Below, piece after piece: positions 53,373-63,514 of a stretch of 64,000 nucleotides of DNA. The notes beneath the pieces are model-generated. The model did no database searches, was not told the DNA's origin, and saw only the letters and a list, made by a program, of their open reading frames with translations. Position 1 is the stretch's first letter; every line of letters starts with the position of its first letter. Both the position numbers and the translations under genes were made by a program. Origin of the DNA: Rhizobium sp. SL86 (GTDB taxonomy: Bacteria > Pseudomonadota > Alphaproteobacteria > Rhizobiales > Rhizobiaceae); the NCBI RefSeq assembly GCF_026672545.1, contig NZ_JAPPRJ010000001.1, positions 1,364,001-1,428,000 on the forward strand, given 5' to 3'.

Positions 53373-55669
53373 GTTGCTGCGCGCCGGGAACCGAATCGTC
53401 CCTGGAGATCGAGCGTGCCGCGCACGGCTTGCCGTCGCGTGAAGAATTGTTGCTGGCAAGCCGCGATCTCGGCAACGGTCTGCTGCAGACGGATCTCAGC
53501 GTGCCGGGCGTCCATTGCGGGGCCTGCATTTCCGCGGTGGAAAGCGCGCTCGGCCGGCTGCCGGCCGTTACCAAGGCGCGCGTCAACCTGTCGACGAAAC
53601 GGGTGTCGATCGTCTGGCAGGCCGGCCCGAAAGAGGCCCCTACCAATCCTGCGGATTTCGCCGATGTCATCCGCCGCGCCACCGGCTACGATGCCCACCT
53701 CTTTTCGACGGAAGCGGACGAGGCGGACCAGCTGAAGACCCAGCTGATCCGGGGGGTCGCGGTCACCGGATTTGCTGCTGCCAACATCATGCTGCTGTCG
53801 GTCTCCGTCTGGTCCGGGGCGGACGCCTCGACGCGCGACCTCTTCCACTGGATCTCGGCGATGATCGCGGCACCGGCACTCGTCTATGGCGGTCGCTTCT
53901 TCTATCGGTCCGCCTTTGCGGCGCTGCGCAGTGGACGCACCAACATGGACGTGCCAATCGCGCTCGCGATCACGCTCTCCTACGCGGTCTCCCTGTGGGA
54001 GACGATCCACCGCGGCGAACATGTCTGGTTCGATGCGACGGCCTCGCTCCTGTTCTTCCTGCTGATCGGCCGCACGCTGGACCACATCATGCGCGACCGT
54101 GCCCGCTCAGCAGTGACCGGCCTTGCCCGATTGGCGCCGCGCGGGGCGCTGGTCGTTCAGCCGGATGGCAGCCGCGAGTATCGCCCCGTACGGGACGTCG
54201 TTCCGGGTGATGTCATTGCCGTTGCGGCCGGTGACCGTATCCCCGTCGATGGCATCGTCATCCAGGGACGAAGCGATCTCGATCTCTCCATCGTCAATGG
54301 CGAAAGCGCACCCGTTGCGGTCGAACCGGAAGATCCTGTCCAGGCCGGAACCGTCAGCCTCACCGGCGGTCTGATGGTCCGTGCGACCGCGAGTGCACGG
54401 GATTCCTTCCTGGCCGAGGTGATTTCCCTGATGGAAGCCGCCGAGGGCGGACGCGCCCGTTACCGGCGCATCGCCGACCGCGCGGCGACCATCTATTCGC
54501 CTGCGGTCCACCTTCTGGCGCTTTTGACCTTTCTGGGCTGGGGGATCGGTGGCGGAGACTGGAAACAGGCGCTGCTGATCGCGATTGCGGTTCTCATCAT
54601 CACCTGCCCCTGCGCACTCGGCCTCGCCGTACCCGTAGTGCAGGTCGTTGCCGCCGGACGCCTGTTCCGCAACGGCATCATGGTGAAGGACGGCTCGGCC
54701 ATGGAGCGCCTGGCGGAGGCCGATACGGTCGTCTTCGACAAGACCGGAACCCTGACGCTCGGAACGCCCCGGCTGCTGCAGTCGAGCGGTCTTCCCGCCC
54801 ATCTGGCGCTGGCGGCAGCGCTTGCCTCCTCTTCCCGCCATCCCCTGTCGCAGGCGATCTATGCGGCGCATCGTGGCCCGAGCCCGGTCCTTGCCACGGT
54901 GGAGGAACGGCCGGGCGAAGGGCTCGTGGCGCGTCTGGCAGAGGGCGAGGCGCGCCTCGGTAAACGGATCTTCGCCTGCCCGGGCAACAGCACCGCGGAT
55001 AAAGACGACGTCTCCGAAGTCGTCCTGTCCCTCGACGGTCGCGAACTGGCCTGCTTCACCTTCGAGGATCAGGTCCGCCGAGGTGCCGAAGAGGCGACAC
55101 GCGAATTGTCGGAAAAAGGCTACACGCTCGGCATCCTGTCCGGCGACCGACAGGGCGTCGTGGCGCGGCTCGCTGCCCGTCTCGGAATCGTGAACTGGAA
55201 GGCGGAGCTTTCCCCGCGCGGCAAGACAGACGCCATCCAGGATCTCGCACACCAGGGCCATAAGGTGCTGATGGTGGGCGATGGAATCAATGATGCGCCG
55301 GCGCTCAGTGCGGCCCATGTGTCGATGGCGCCAGCCACGGCAGCGGATATCGGCCGCCAGGCCGCCGATTTCGTCTTCATGCATGAGAGCCTTGGCGCCG
55401 TTCCGCTGGCGATCGATGTATCGCGCCGCGCCGGTCGGCTCATTCGCGAGAATTTCGCGCTCGCCATCGGCTATAACGTGATTGCAGTGCCGATTGCCAT
55501 TGCCGGTTATGCCACGCCGCTCATTGCGGCGGTGGCGATGTCAACCTCGTCGATGATCGTCGTCGTGAATGCCCTGCGTCTCAACCAAATCCGCAGCGCA
55601 GCGATCGGACTTGCCGATCCGCAACGTCGTGACGGCGCAAATCTCGGCACGAAGGCGCAAGCTGCATGA
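53369..55669 (+). CDS. ccoI: Copper-translocating P-type ATPase CcoI/FixI
   Basis: A copper exporter that supplies the CuB site of cbb3. The 766 residues begin with a Cys pair (MSCCAPG), then one heavy-metal domain (GVHCGACISAVESALGRL), membrane helices, the A-domain, the CPC ion motif in TCPCALGLAVPVVQVV, the phosphorylation motif DKTGTLTLG and the hinge MVGDGINDAPALSAA. All features of a CopA2-type pump are present. ATG 53369 overlaps ccoH (ATGA) and ccoS overlaps its stop in the same way. Confidence 0.97.
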   Translation: MSCCAPGTESSLEIERAAHGLPSREELLLASRDLGNGLLQTDLSVPGVHCGACISAVESALGRLPAVTKARVNLSTKRVSIVWQAGPKEAPTNPADFADVIRRATGYDAHLFSTEADEADQLKTQLIRGVAVTGFAAANIMLLSVSVWSGADASTRDLFHWISAMIAAPALVYGGRFFYRSAFAALRSGRTNMDVPIALAITLSYAVSLWETIHRGEHVWFDATASLLFFLLIGRTLDHIMRDRARSAVTGLARLAPRGALVVQPDGSREYRPVRDVVPGDVIAVAAGDRIPVDGIVIQGRSDLDLSIVNGESAPVAVEPEDPVQAGTVSLTGGLMVRATASARDSFLAEVISLMEAAEGGRARYRRIADRAATIYSPAVHLLALLTFLGWGIGGGDWKQALLIAIAVLIITCPCALGLAVPVVQVVAAGRLFRNGIMVKDGSAMERLAEADTVVFDKTGTLTLGTPRLLQSSGLPAHLALAAALASSSRHPLSQAIYAAHRGPSPVLATVEERPGEGLVARLAEGEARLGKRIFACPGNSTADKDDVSEVVLSLDGRELACFTFEDQVRRGAEEATRELSEKGYTLGILSGDRQGVVARLAARLGIVNWKAELSPRGKTDAIQDLAHQGHKVLMVGDGINDAPALSAAHVSMAPATAADIGRQAADFVFMHESLGAVPLAIDVSRRAGRLIRENFALAIGYNVIAVPIAIAGYATPLIAAVAMSTSSMIVVVNALRLNQIRSAAIGLADPQRRDGANLGTKAQAA

Positions 55670-55833
55670 ATATGCTCATTTACCTCATCCCGATCGCACT
55701 GTTCCTGGGCGGACTGGGGCTTGGCGCCTTTCTGTGGTCGCTGAGAAGTGGGCAATATGACGACCTGGACGGCGCCGCCTGGCGTGTCCTCAATGACGAA
55801 GACCTGCCAAAGGACAAACGCAAAAAGGGCTGA
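55666..55833 (+). CDS. ccoS: cbb3 oxidase maturation protein CcoS/FixS
   Basis: A 55-residue protein missed by many gene finders. It begins MNMLIYLIPIALFLGGLGLG, a single helix, and continues AFLWSLRSGQYDDLDGAAWR, the FixS hallmark, ending in a Lys-rich tail. It starts in the ATGA overlap with ccoI. FixS is needed for cofactor insertion into cbb3. A hairpin with T-tail follows. Confidence 0.93.
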   Translation: MNMLIYLIPIALFLGGLGLGAFLWSLRSGQYDDLDGAAWRVLNDEDLPKDKRKKG

Positions 55834-55851
55834 TGACACCCGCATCAGCCC
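55827..55851. terminator. Convergent terminator for ccoGHIS and the ParA-like gene
   Basis: GGGCTGATG (55827-55835) pairs with CATCAGCCC (55843-55851). On the minus strand it is followed by TTTTTG, making a good terminator for the ParA-like gene. On the plus strand the tail is CTTTG. It overlaps the ccoS stop codon. Confidence 0.8.
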
Positions 55852-55879
55852 CCTTTGTCGAAATTCATGGATGCGCCGA

Positions 55880-56578
55880 TCAGGCGGCCGATTGGGCCAT
55901 CCGGGGCTTTACCGCCACGGCCGGAACCCGGCGGATGATCTCTTCGGCGTAAAGCCGGGCATTTTCGCGAGCCTTGTCCAGGTTGCTCACCCGATCCGCG
56001 CTCATCGTGTAGAGCGTTCCACCGCAATCGAAGACATCGCGGAAGGCAGCGCGCTCGATGATCGGCGTGTTCAGCACGTCGACATTACGCTGCGCCAGCA
56101 AGCCCTTCACGGCGAGCAGGGCACGGGTCGTCACCATGGAATTGACGCGGGTGAGAACGACCGAATGCGGCACCTTCAGGCCGAGCTTGGCGTCCAGATA
56201 CTGCAGAAGTTCCAGCACGTGCGCGCCCCCTTGCGCATCCATGGCGCAGCCCTGGATCGGGATCAGCACGTGATCGGACAGACCGATCGCCTTGGCGAGA
56301 AGCGGGCTGCGGGCACCCGGAAGGTCGATCAGGAAATAGTCGGTTGCGGAGGCCATTTCCTGCAGATGCCGGTCGATAGAGGCCTGCGTGACATAGGGAA
56401 TGACGGTGAGCCGCGGCAGGGGCTGAGACAGATCGTACCACCGGGACATCCAGAACTGCGGATCCGCATCCAGCACGGTGACGCGATGACCCATACGGGA
56501 AAGCTCTGTTGCAAGCAGAAGCACGGCGGTGGTCTTGCCGGCGCCTCCCTTGGTATTGGCGAAGGTAATGACGGGCAT
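55880..56578 (-). CDS. Orphan ParA/MinD-like ATPase
   Basis: A 232-residue ATPase with the deviant Walker A KGGAGKTT (residues about 9-16), the switch I TVLDADPQFWMSRWYDL and Walker B YFLIDLPGA. The VirC1/ParA-type subgroup has similar length and start. No parB or parS is nearby. It lies between the cbb3 and chemotaxis loci on the minus strand, so a role in positioning (for example chemoreceptor arrays) is possible but unproven. ATG 56578 begins MPVITFANTKGGAGKTT; the extension to 56626 is not conserved. Confidence 0.85.
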   Translation of the reverse strand: MPVITFANTKGGAGKTTAVLLLATELSRMGHRVTVLDADPQFWMSRWYDLSQPLPRLTVIPYVTQASIDRHLQEMASATDYFLIDLPGARSPLLAKAIGLSDHVLIPIQGCAMDAQGGAHVLELLQYLDAKLGLKVPHSVVLTRVNSMVTTRALLAVKGLLAQRNVDVLNTPIIERAAFRDVFDCGGTLYTMSADRVSNLDKARENARLYAEEIIRRVPAVAVKPRMAQSAA

Positions 56579-56770
56579 GTCCGGTCCCTGAAGGTTCGCG
56601 AGCCGTAAATCGCTCTCACTCGGCACTGAGATCGTGCCCCTTCATTCTTCTGCAACATGGTTAATAAACCGGAAAAGCCGGACGTGGATGCTGGCCTTGC
56701 CGCGGCAATTTTCGGCCTGAAGTTGTACCATCATCTGCAAGGGCCTGGGCCACAACCGCCGACGGCGGGC

Positions 56771-57856
56771 TCAGTGACGGCGATCGGCCGCCATGATCTC
56801 CTGGGCGATCTGCTGCAGGGGCACGACCCGGTCGACGCCTCCTCTGGCTATCGCCTCCTTCGGCATGCCGAAAACCACGGATGTCGCTTCATCCTGGGCA
56901 AGGGTGAAGGCTCCCGCCTGGTGCATTTCCTCCATGCCGCGGGCACCATCATCGCCCATGCCGGTCATGATCACGCCCATGGCATTGGCACCGGCGCAAC
57001 GCGCCGCGGACCGGAACAGCACATCGACAGACGGGCGATGGCGCGAAACGAGCGGCCCCTCGCGGACGCTCACCTCGTATCGGGCGCCACGCCGTTCCAG
57101 GAGAAGGTGTTTGTCACCCGGCGCAATCAGCACATGGCCGCGCAAAACGGGATCGCCATTGACCGCCTCCTTGACCTCCACTTCGCACAGGCCGTTCAGG
57201 CGCTTGGCAAAGGCAGCGGTGAAGGTTTCCGGCATGTGCTGAACGATGACCAAGCCCGGCGCATTGGCCGGCAGCGCCTCCAGAAGCTCCCGAAGCGCTT
57301 CCGTCCCCCCCGTGGAGGCGCCAACGCAGACGACCATTTCCGTCGTCTTGGCCATGGCGCCGGCCCGCGGCGGCGGCAGAACCGCATCGGCGGTCAGCTT
57401 GGCCTGGACCATTTCGGACTTCGGTCTGAAACGGCGGAGTTTTCCCATGCGCGCACGCGCCGCACCCTTCACGGCATTGCATACCCGTTCCGAACTCTCG
57501 GCCAGATGATCTGCGGCACCGATCTTCGGTTTCAGAATGATGTCGATTGCACCCGCATCAAGCGCCTGAAGCAGTGTTTCCGAACCCTCTTCCGTCAGCG
57601 AGGAACACATGACGACCGGAATCGGGTGTTGCGACATCAGCTTGCGCAGAAAGGTGATGCCGTCCATCTGCGGCATCTCGACGTCCAGCGTAATAACGTC
57701 CGGGATTTCCTCGCGGATCTTCTTGGCGGCAGCAAAGGGATCGGAGGCAACGCCGATGACCTCGATCTCGGGATCCTGAGAGAGGATTTGTGTCAACGTT
57801 TGGCGGATGCTCGCCGAATCATCGACAATAAGAACCCGGATCTTTGGTTTTTGCAT
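56771..57856 (-). CDS. cheB: Chemotaxis protein-glutamate methylesterase CheB
   Basis: CheB demethylates and deamidates receptors for adaptation. The 361 residues have a receiver domain ([13 protein letters not shown]; phosphoacceptor in [12 protein letters not shown]) and a methylesterase domain with the catalytic Ser in [14 protein letters not shown], His in [11 protein letters not shown], and Asp in [18 protein letters not shown]. It follows cheR by six bases and ends the visible operon on the minus strand. Confidence 0.97.
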   Translation of the reverse strand: MQKPKIRVLIVDDSASIRQTLTQILSQDPEIEVIGVASDPFAAAKKIREEIPDVITLDVEMPQMDGITFLRKLMSQHPIPVVMCSSLTEEGSETLLQALDAGAIDIILKPKIGAADHLAESSERVCNAVKGAARARMGKLRRFRPKSEMVQAKLTADAVLPPPRAGAMAKTTEMVVCVGASTGGTEALRELLEALPANAPGLVIVQHMPETFTAAFAKRLNGLCEVEVKEAVNGDPVLRGHVLIAPGDKHLLLERRGARYEVSVREGPLVSRHRPSVDVLFRSAARCAGANAMGVIMTGMGDDGARGMEEMHQAGAFTLAQDEATSVVFGMPKEAIARGGVDRVVPLQQIAQEIMAADRRH

Positions 57857-57862
57857 GATGCG

Positions 57863-58735
57863 CTACACCCGTTTGAAGACCGTGTTGGCCACCTGTTTGA
57901 TCGGCAGGCTGAGACCGGAAGCCGTTTCCGAATGACCTATGAAAAGATAGCCGCCAGGCACTAAGCAATCGCAAAGACGGGACAGAACATGCAACTGAGT
58001 TTGCTTGTCGAAATAGATCAACACATTGCGGCAGAAGATGACATGCTGCATCTCGTCGACCGGATAGGTGTCATCCATCAGGTTCAAGCGTCCGAACCCC
58101 ACATGCCGACGCAGGTGCGGCGCGATGCGGACCTCGCTGCGGCGCGGATCGACGGCCTCCATCACGTATTTCCGGCGCAGAGGCCGCGGAACGGGTTCGA
58201 TCATGTCGCGCGTGTAGACCGCGCGCCTTGCCGTTTGCAGGACCTCCGTCGACAGGTCAGTCGCAATCACCTTGAAGGAGAGATCCGGCTTACCCTCCAT
58301 GAATTCCTGCAGGACCATGGCCAGTGTGAAGGGTTCGGCCCCCGTTGAACAGGCGGAACTCCACACCTTCAATTGCCGATGCCCCTGAGCAAGGAGATCG
58401 GGTATGGCCTTTTCCGCCAGATATTCGAAGTGTTTCGGCTCGCGAAAGAAATCGGTCTTGTTCGTGGTGACCGCGTCAATCAGGTAGATGGATTCCGTTT
58501 CCAGGCCATTGTGCTCGAACAGATAGTCGCAATAGGCATTAAAGGTCTCGATGCCGGTTGCGCGCAGACGTTTGCGCAGTCGCCCTTCCAGCATCGTCAC
58601 CTTGGTGATCGGCATCTTGATGCCGCTGTATTTGTATATGTAGGCACCCAGGCGGTCGAAATTCCGCTTGCTCAATCGATCATCAATCGGTTGATGGACC
58701 ACTGCATTGCTTGTTGCCACGCGGGAACTCCTCAT
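57863..58735 (-). CDS. cheR: Chemotaxis protein methyltransferase CheR
   Basis: CheR methylates receptor glutamates with S-adenosylmethionine. The 290 residues have an N-terminal helical domain (NFDRLGAYIYKYSGIKMP) and the methyltransferase domain with WSSACSTGAEPFTLAM, FKVIATDLSTEVLQTARRAVYT and VIFCRNVLIYFDKQTQ. ATG 58735 overlaps the cheW stop by four bases (58732-58735). Confidence 0.97.
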   Translation of the reverse strand: MRSSRVATSNAVVHQPIDDRLSKRNFDRLGAYIYKYSGIKMPITKVTMLEGRLRKRLRATGIETFNAYCDYLFEHNGLETESIYLIDAVTTNKTDFFREPKHFEYLAEKAIPDLLAQGHRQLKVWSSACSTGAEPFTLAMVLQEFMEGKPDLSFKVIATDLSTEVLQTARRAVYTRDMIEPVPRPLRRKYVMEAVDPRRSEVRIAPHLRRHVGFGRLNLMDDTYPVDEMQHVIFCRNVLIYFDKQTQLHVLSRLCDCLVPGGYLFIGHSETASGLSLPIKQVANTVFKRV

Positions 58736-59220
58736 GCGACGTTCTGCGTCTTCCCGAAGCCGGAAAGGGCTGCGCCCGAATCGGAGAAAAGGCGGGCGAG
58801 ATCGATGATGACGACGAAGCCGCCGTTGCGGCGCACGACGCCGGCGATGTAGTCGGAACGCCAGCGGATGCCGATGTCCGGGGCATCCTCGATCTGGCCG
58901 CTCTGGAACGGCACGACCTCGTAGACCCTGTCAGCCACCAGCCCGAGCGCCAGGACCCGGCCCTCCACCGGCACGTCGAGCACCAGGATACGCGTGTGTG
59001 GCGTCTTTTCGGTGCGGCTCATGCCGAGCCTCAGGCGCAGATCGATGACGGGTACGCCCTGGCCGCGCACGTCGCGAAGACCGAGAAGGTAGTCGGGACC
59101 ATGCGGGATCTTGAACGGATCCTCGTGGTCCAGGATCTCCCGGACCACGTCGACCGGCACGGCGAAGATCTCTTCGCCGAGGCTGAATGTCACGAACTGT
59201 GCTTCTGAGGCTGTTGACAT
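58732..59220 (-). CDS. cheW: Chemotaxis coupling protein CheW (copy near cheR)
   Basis: CheW links receptors to CheA. The 162-residue protein has a single SH3-like CheW domain (VTFSLGEEIFAVPVDVVREILDHE, DYLLGLRDVRGQGVPVIDLRLRLGM, LALGLVADRVYEVVPFQ). It lies between the receptor and cheR, and differs clearly from the second cheW at 62999. Its ATG is three bases before the first receptor's stop on the other side, suggesting cotranscription. Confidence 0.96.
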   Translation of the reverse strand: MSTASEAQFVTFSLGEEIFAVPVDVVREILDHEDPFKIPHGPDYLLGLRDVRGQGVPVIDLRLRLGMSRTEKTPHTRILVLDVPVEGRVLALGLVADRVYEVVPFQSGQIEDAPDIGIRWRSDYIAGVVRRNGGFVVIIDLARLFSDSGAALSGFGKTQNVA

Positions 59221-59223
59221 GGT

Positions 59224-61155
59224 TCAGGCACTTTCCCGAAAGTTGAGGTCATCGTCATCCGGTCCGCCCATCGAAAGATCAAGGGCAAACCCTTTCACGC
59301 GCGCCTGCTGCGTGGCAATGCTGTTGTTGGACCCGCGGGAGAACCCGGCAGCCGGCTGGCCCGCGGATGCCTTATTTGCAACCGCCGGAGCAGCCTTCGT
59401 GGTCGACCGGGCAGACTTGGCCCGTTCCACACGGAAGAAGGCGATCGAAGCCTGCAGTTCTTCCGCCTGGGCGGCAAGTTCTTCCGAGGTGGCCGACATC
59501 TCTTCCGAGGCACCGGCATTCTGCTGCGTCACCTTGTCAAGCTGCTGGATCGCCTCGTTGATCTGGCTCGCACCAATATCCTGCTCGCGACAGGCAGCCG
59601 AAATCTCCGAAACGAGTTCGGCGGTCTTCTGGATATCCGGCACCAAGCGGTTCAGCATCTCGCCCGCCTCGGTCGCCACCTGGACGGTGTCACCGGAGAG
59701 TGCCGAGATTTCAGACGCGGCCGCCTGGCTGCGTTCGGCAAGCTTGCGCACTTCGGATGCGACAACCGCAAAACCCTTGCCGTGTTCGCCGGCACGCGCC
59801 GCTTCGACCGCAGCGTTCAGAGCCAGCAGATCCGTCTGACGGGCGATTTCCTGGACGATGGAAATCTTCTCCGCGATCGTGCGCATGGCACCGACGGCCT
59901 TGTTGACGGCCTGGCCCGAGGTCTCGGCATCACGCGAGGACTGGCGGGCAATCTTTTCCGTCTGGGCGGCGTTTTCGGCATTCTGCTTGATGTTGGCGGC
60001 CATTTCTTCCATCGAAGCGGAGGCCTGTTCGGCGGCAGAGGCCTGTTCGGTCGCGCCCTGGGAAAGCTGCTCCGAACTTGCCGAGAGTTCCTGGCTGCCG
60101 GACGAAACGTTATGGGAGGCGGCCAGGGCATCGCCGACCACGCTGCGCAGGCGCTCCACCATGTTCTCCAGCGCAATGCCAAGCGCGTCCGCATCGGATT
60201 GCCGGCGGGCGGTGACGGTCAGGTCGCCTTCGGAAATGGTGGTTGCCAGCGCGGCGGTCTGCTGCAGGTACTGGACCATCTGCGCCATCGAAATGCCGAG
60301 CGTATCCTTGTCCGAGAGCGGCTTGACGGAGACGCTGACATCTCCCAGCGAAATCCGGTCGGCCGCGGCAGCCGTCTGGCGCAGATTGGCCGTCATGATA
60401 TTGACGGTATCGACGACATCCTTGATTTCGTCATTGGTCCGGATGGTGACCTCCTTGTGCAGGTCCCCGATCGCCACGGCACTGGTCACGTCCTTGATGG
60501 CGTTCAGACCGCGGTTGATGCTTGCGGCGAGCCAGGTCGCAACCGCGATCGAGCCGATCAGCAAAATCCCCGCGCCGGTAAGCAGGACCGTTCGCGACAA
60601 TGCATACAGCTGATTGGTGCTCTCGTCGGTCTCTGCAAGGTCATCGGCGACGGATTTGTCCAGGTTCGCGACAGCCTGCAACAGCGCGTTGGCGACCATG
60701 GCTCCCTCTCCCATCGAGAGTTCCCCGGCCTTGCGATTGCTGTCGGACGTGTTTTCGGTCGCAAGCTTCAGGACCTCGTCCTGAATACGCACGAAGCGTT
60801 GGAACGAACTGCGGAATTCGCTGATGCTCTGCAGGATTGCGGCATCACGGCTATCGCTCAGCAGGCTGAGGGACTTCTCAACGGTCGCCCGCTCCTCGTT
60901 CGCCTCGCGGACATACTCGACGATTTTGGCCGGATCGGTGTTGATGATGGCGTTCTTTTCGGCGCGAATGCTCATCAGGACCGCCTTGGACAACCGGCTG
61001 GAATCACGCAGGTTTTCGGCCGGGCCCTTGACGATGTCGGTGATCGCGCTGTTGAGCGACGACAGGTTCGTGACGGACAATAGGGACATGGCTCCCGCCA
61101 GGCAGATGATCAGCCCGAATGCGACAGCTAATTTCAATTTGATCGTAAAGCGCAT
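59224..61155 (-). CDS. Methyl-accepting chemotaxis protein (first copy)
   Basis: A membrane chemoreceptor of 643 residues. Two helices ([21 protein letters not shown] and [21 protein letters not shown]) flank a four-helix-bundle-type periplasmic domain with DILR-like content. A HAMP domain, a second HAMP-like stretch and the signalling domain follow, with the hairpin tip [34 protein letters not shown]. The C-terminus is [21 protein letters not shown] 61155 is chosen. It is paralogous to the next receptor, with a 173-bp identical segment. Confidence 0.95.
   Translation of the reverse strand: MRFTIKLKLAVAFGLIICLAGAMSLLSVTNLSSLNSAITDIVKGPAENLRDSSRLSKAVLMSIRAEKNAIINTDPAKIVEYVREANEERATVEKSLSLLSDSRDAAILQSISEFRSSFQRFVRIQDEVLKLATENTSDSNRKAGELSMGEGAMVANALLQAVANLDKSVADDLAETDESTNQLYALSRTVLLTGAGILLIGSIAVATWLAASINRGLNAIKDVTSAVAIGDLHKEVTIRTNDEIKDVVDTVNIMTANLRQTAAAADRISLGDVSVSVKPLSDKDTLGISMAQMVQYLQQTAALATTISEGDLTVTARRQSDADALGIALENMVERLRSVVGDALAASHNVSSGSQELSASSEQLSQGATEQASAAEQASASMEEMAANIKQNAENAAQTEKIARQSSRDAETSGQAVNKAVGAMRTIAEKISIVQEIARQTDLLALNAAVEAARAGEHGKGFAVVASEVRKLAERSQAAASEISALSGDTVQVATEAGEMLNRLVPDIQKTAELVSEISAACREQDIGASQINEAIQQLDKVTQQNAGASEEMSATSEELAAQAEELQASIAFFRVERAKSARSTTKAAPAVANKASAGQPAAGFSRGSNNSIATQQARVKGFALDLSMGGPDDDDLNFRESA
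59933..60105. repeat. 173-bp exact repeat, copy in the first receptor gene
   Basis: This segment of the signalling domain is identical, base for base by eye, to 61995-62167 in the second receptor. It covers the helix region just N-terminal of the hairpin tip. Confidence 0.85.
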
Positions 61156-61243
61156 CTTGTAACCTTCCACGGAACCCAAATATTCCGCTTGAAACGACCG
61201 CTCCTTCAAGAGAAGTATCGGCAAAGATTTTAGAAACCACTAA

Positions 61244-61274
61244 TGGAGCATCCCGACGATGTCGGGATGCTCCA
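61244..61274 (-). terminator. Fourteen-bp hairpin between the two receptor genes
   Basis: TGGAGCATCCCGAC (61244-61257) and GTCGGGATGCTCCA (61261-61274) form a perfect stem with a 3-base loop, just downstream of the second receptor's stop on the minus strand. The tail is only ATTAG, so it may partially terminate or stabilise the upstream mRNA. Confidence 0.6.
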
Positions 61275-61279
61275 TCTCG

Positions 61280-62974
61280 TCAGGCACTCTGGCGGAATGC
61301 AGCATCATCGTCGTCCGGTCCGCCCATCGAGAGATCGAGCGCGAAGCCTTGGACACGTGCCTGCTGGGCGGCAACGCTATTGGCCGATGGGCGAGCCGGC
61401 GCGGCGGCCGGTCTCGGCGACGGTGCCCTCTTCACGGCGGCCGGAGCAGCCTGGGCCTTCATCGGCGCCCGTGCAACCTTGGCCCGTTCGACGCGGAAGA
61501 AGGCGATGGAGGCCTGCAGTTCTTCCGCCTGGGCGGCAAGTTCTTCCGAGGTCGCCGACATTTCTTCCGACGCCGACGCGTTCTGCTGCGTCACGCGGTC
61601 GAGCTGCTGGATCGCCTCGTTGATCTGGCTCGCACCGATATCCTGTTCACGGCAGGCAGCCGAGATTTCCGAGACGAGTTCCGCGGTCTTCTGGATATCC
61701 GGCACCAAGCGGTTCAGCATCTCACCGGCCTCGGTCGCGACCTGCACGGTATCACCCGACAAAGCCGAGATTTCGGCGGCAGCGGCCTGGCTGCGTTCGG
61801 CAAGCTTGCGGACTTCGGACGCGACGACCGCAAAACCCTTGCCGTGTTCGCCGGCACGCGCCGCCTCGACCGCAGCGTTCAGGGCCAGAAGGTCGGTCTG
61901 ACGGGCAATTTCCTGCACAATCGAGATCTTTTCGGCAATCGTCCGCATCGCACCGACGGCCTTGTTGACGGCCTGGCCCGAGGTTTCAGCATCCCGCGAG
62001 GACTGGCGGGCAATCTTTTCCGTCTGGGCGGCGTTTTCGGCATTCTGCTTGATGTTGGCGGCCATTTCTTCCATCGAAGCGGAGGCCTGTTCGGCGGCAG
62101 AGGCCTGTTCGGTCGCGCCCTGGGAAAGCTGCTCCGAACTTGCCGAGAGTTCCTGGCTGCCGGACGAGACATTGTCGGAGGCGGAGACGGCATCGCCGAC
62201 AACACCGCGCAGGCGCTCGATCATCGCGTTGACATAACCCAGGAGTTCGCCGATCTCATCGCGTGTGGTGATCGTTGCCGTCGTGGTCAGATCACCGTCC
62301 GCGATGTTCTGCACGGCGGTGACGGCAGTGCGAAGGCCGCGGTTGATCGACATGGCAATCCAGATGGCGGCAATGACGGCGATCAGAAGGGCACCACCGG
62401 CAACCGACAGGACGATGAGACGCGTCGTGCGATAATCCTCGCCAGCCGCAAGCTTGGCTTCCTTCAGACGCGAGCTTTCCAGCTCGACGACTTCCGTCAG
62501 CAGCTTGTCGATTTCATTGACCGTCGCGCGGTTCTCGGTGGTCGAGATGCGCAGAGCCCCCTCACGGTCACCGGACAGGATCAGGTTCTTGATCTGGTCG
62601 TCCTGCTTACGATATTCGATTTCGAAGGTGTTGAGCTTGTTCCACAGAACCTTGCCCTGTTCGGTCGCCAGCAGAAGGACGGCCTGGTAGGCATCGTCGA
62701 ATTCCTTCCGGTAGGCTGCGGCCGTGGTCGCGTACTCATTGACCGCCTTCATATCGGTGGCGAGCAGCATGTTCTTCTGCTGACGAAGCTGCTGCAACTG
62801 CGCATTGTTCATGGTTTGCGCCAGGTTGAGCCGCGTGGCCGGACCTTCGACAACGTTTTCCAACGTCGCATTCAGATTGCCCAGACTGAAGACGCCGAGC
62901 GTCGCAATGGCAATCAGCATGGCGATGACAAAGCCGAAAGCCACCGCCAGTTTCAATTTAATGGTTGCACGCAT
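61280..62974 (-). CDS. Methyl-accepting chemotaxis protein (second copy)
   Basis: A chemoreceptor of 564 residues. Two helices ([23 protein letters not shown] and [26 protein letters not shown]) enclose a periplasmic four-helix-bundle domain of about 150 residues, shorter than the first receptor's span. One HAMP domain and the signalling hairpin follow, with the same tip as the first copy. The C-terminus is [21 protein letters not shown] 62974 starts [13 protein letters not shown]. Its signalling half is nearly identical to the first copy while the sensor parts differ. Confidence 0.95.
   Translation of the reverse strand: MRATIKLKLAVAFGFVIAMLIAIATLGVFSLGNLNATLENVVEGPATRLNLAQTMNNAQLQQLRQQKNMLLATDMKAVNEYATTAAAYRKEFDDAYQAVLLLATEQGKVLWNKLNTFEIEYRKQDDQIKNLILSGDREGALRISTTENRATVNEIDKLLTEVVELESSRLKEAKLAAGEDYRTTRLIVLSVAGGALLIAVIAAIWIAMSINRGLRTAVTAVQNIADGDLTTTATITTRDEIGELLGYVNAMIERLRGVVGDAVSASDNVSSGSQELSASSEQLSQGATEQASAAEQASASMEEMAANIKQNAENAAQTEKIARQSSRDAETSGQAVNKAVGAMRTIAEKISIVQEIARQTDLLALNAAVEAARAGEHGKGFAVVASEVRKLAERSQAAAAEISALSGDTVQVATEAGEMLNRLVPDIQKTAELVSEISAACREQDIGASQINEAIQQLDRVTQQNASASEEMSATSEELAAQAEELQASIAFFRVERAKVARAPMKAQAAPAAVKRAPSPRPAAAPARPSANSVAAQQARVQGFALDLSMGGPDDDDAAFRQSA
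61995..62167. repeat. 173-bp exact repeat, copy in the second receptor gene
   Basis: Direct-orientation partner of 59933-60105. Flanking signalling sequence is also highly similar, whereas the sensor halves are unrelated at DNA level. Confidence 0.85.
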
Positions 62975-62998
62975 GGTATAACCCCCTTGACGTCGCGT

Positions 62999-63514
62999 TC
63001 AGCCCTGCTGGGCATGCTGTGAGTTCCGCTCATTCTGAGCGGAGAAGATTGTTTTGAGATTTGGAATGATGATGAACTCGCCGTGTCTTCGGACGAGGCA
63101 GTCGATGAAGTCCGGTCTCCATCGCATGCCGACGCTGGGCGGCGGTTCGCCATGGGATTTTTCAAGCGTCGTGACCTCGTGCACCTTGTCGGTGCGGATG
63201 CCGGTCAGTGTTGCCTCACCATCGATGTCGAGTTCGATGACGATGATGCGGCTGTCGATGGTGGTGGTGGTCGCCTCCATGCCGAAGGCGAGCCTTATGT
63301 CGGCGAGCGGGATGACCTTGCCGCGGAAGTTGATGACGCTGGCGACAAAGGGTTTGGCGCCCGGCACGGCCGTTTCCGGCAGGAGGTCGAGGATTTCCTG
63401 GACGTGGACCGCTTCGAGCGCGAACATTTCGCCGGCGATTTCGAAGGTGAGGACTTCCAGTTCCTCGCGGCCTTCCCAGAGGTGTTCGGGTAGTTTGCGC
63501 AATGCTTCGCTCAT
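62999..63514 (-). CDS. cheW: Chemotaxis coupling protein CheW (copy near cheA)
   Basis: A second CheW of 171 residues: VLTFEIAGEMFALEAVHVQEILDLLPET, SVINFRGKVIPLADIRLAFGME, IVIELDIDGEATLTGIRTDKVHEVTTLEKS. ATG 63514 overlaps cheA by four bases. It differs from the first cheW, so the two may couple different receptors or assemble different array parts. Confidence 0.95.
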   Translation of the reverse strand: MSEALRKLPEHLWEGREELEVLTFEIAGEMFALEAVHVQEILDLLPETAVPGAKPFVASVINFRGKVIPLADIRLAFGMEATTTTIDSRIIVIELDIDGEATLTGIRTDKVHEVTTLEKSHGEPPPSVGMRWRPDFIDCLVRRHGEFIIIPNLKTIFSAQNERNSQHAQQG

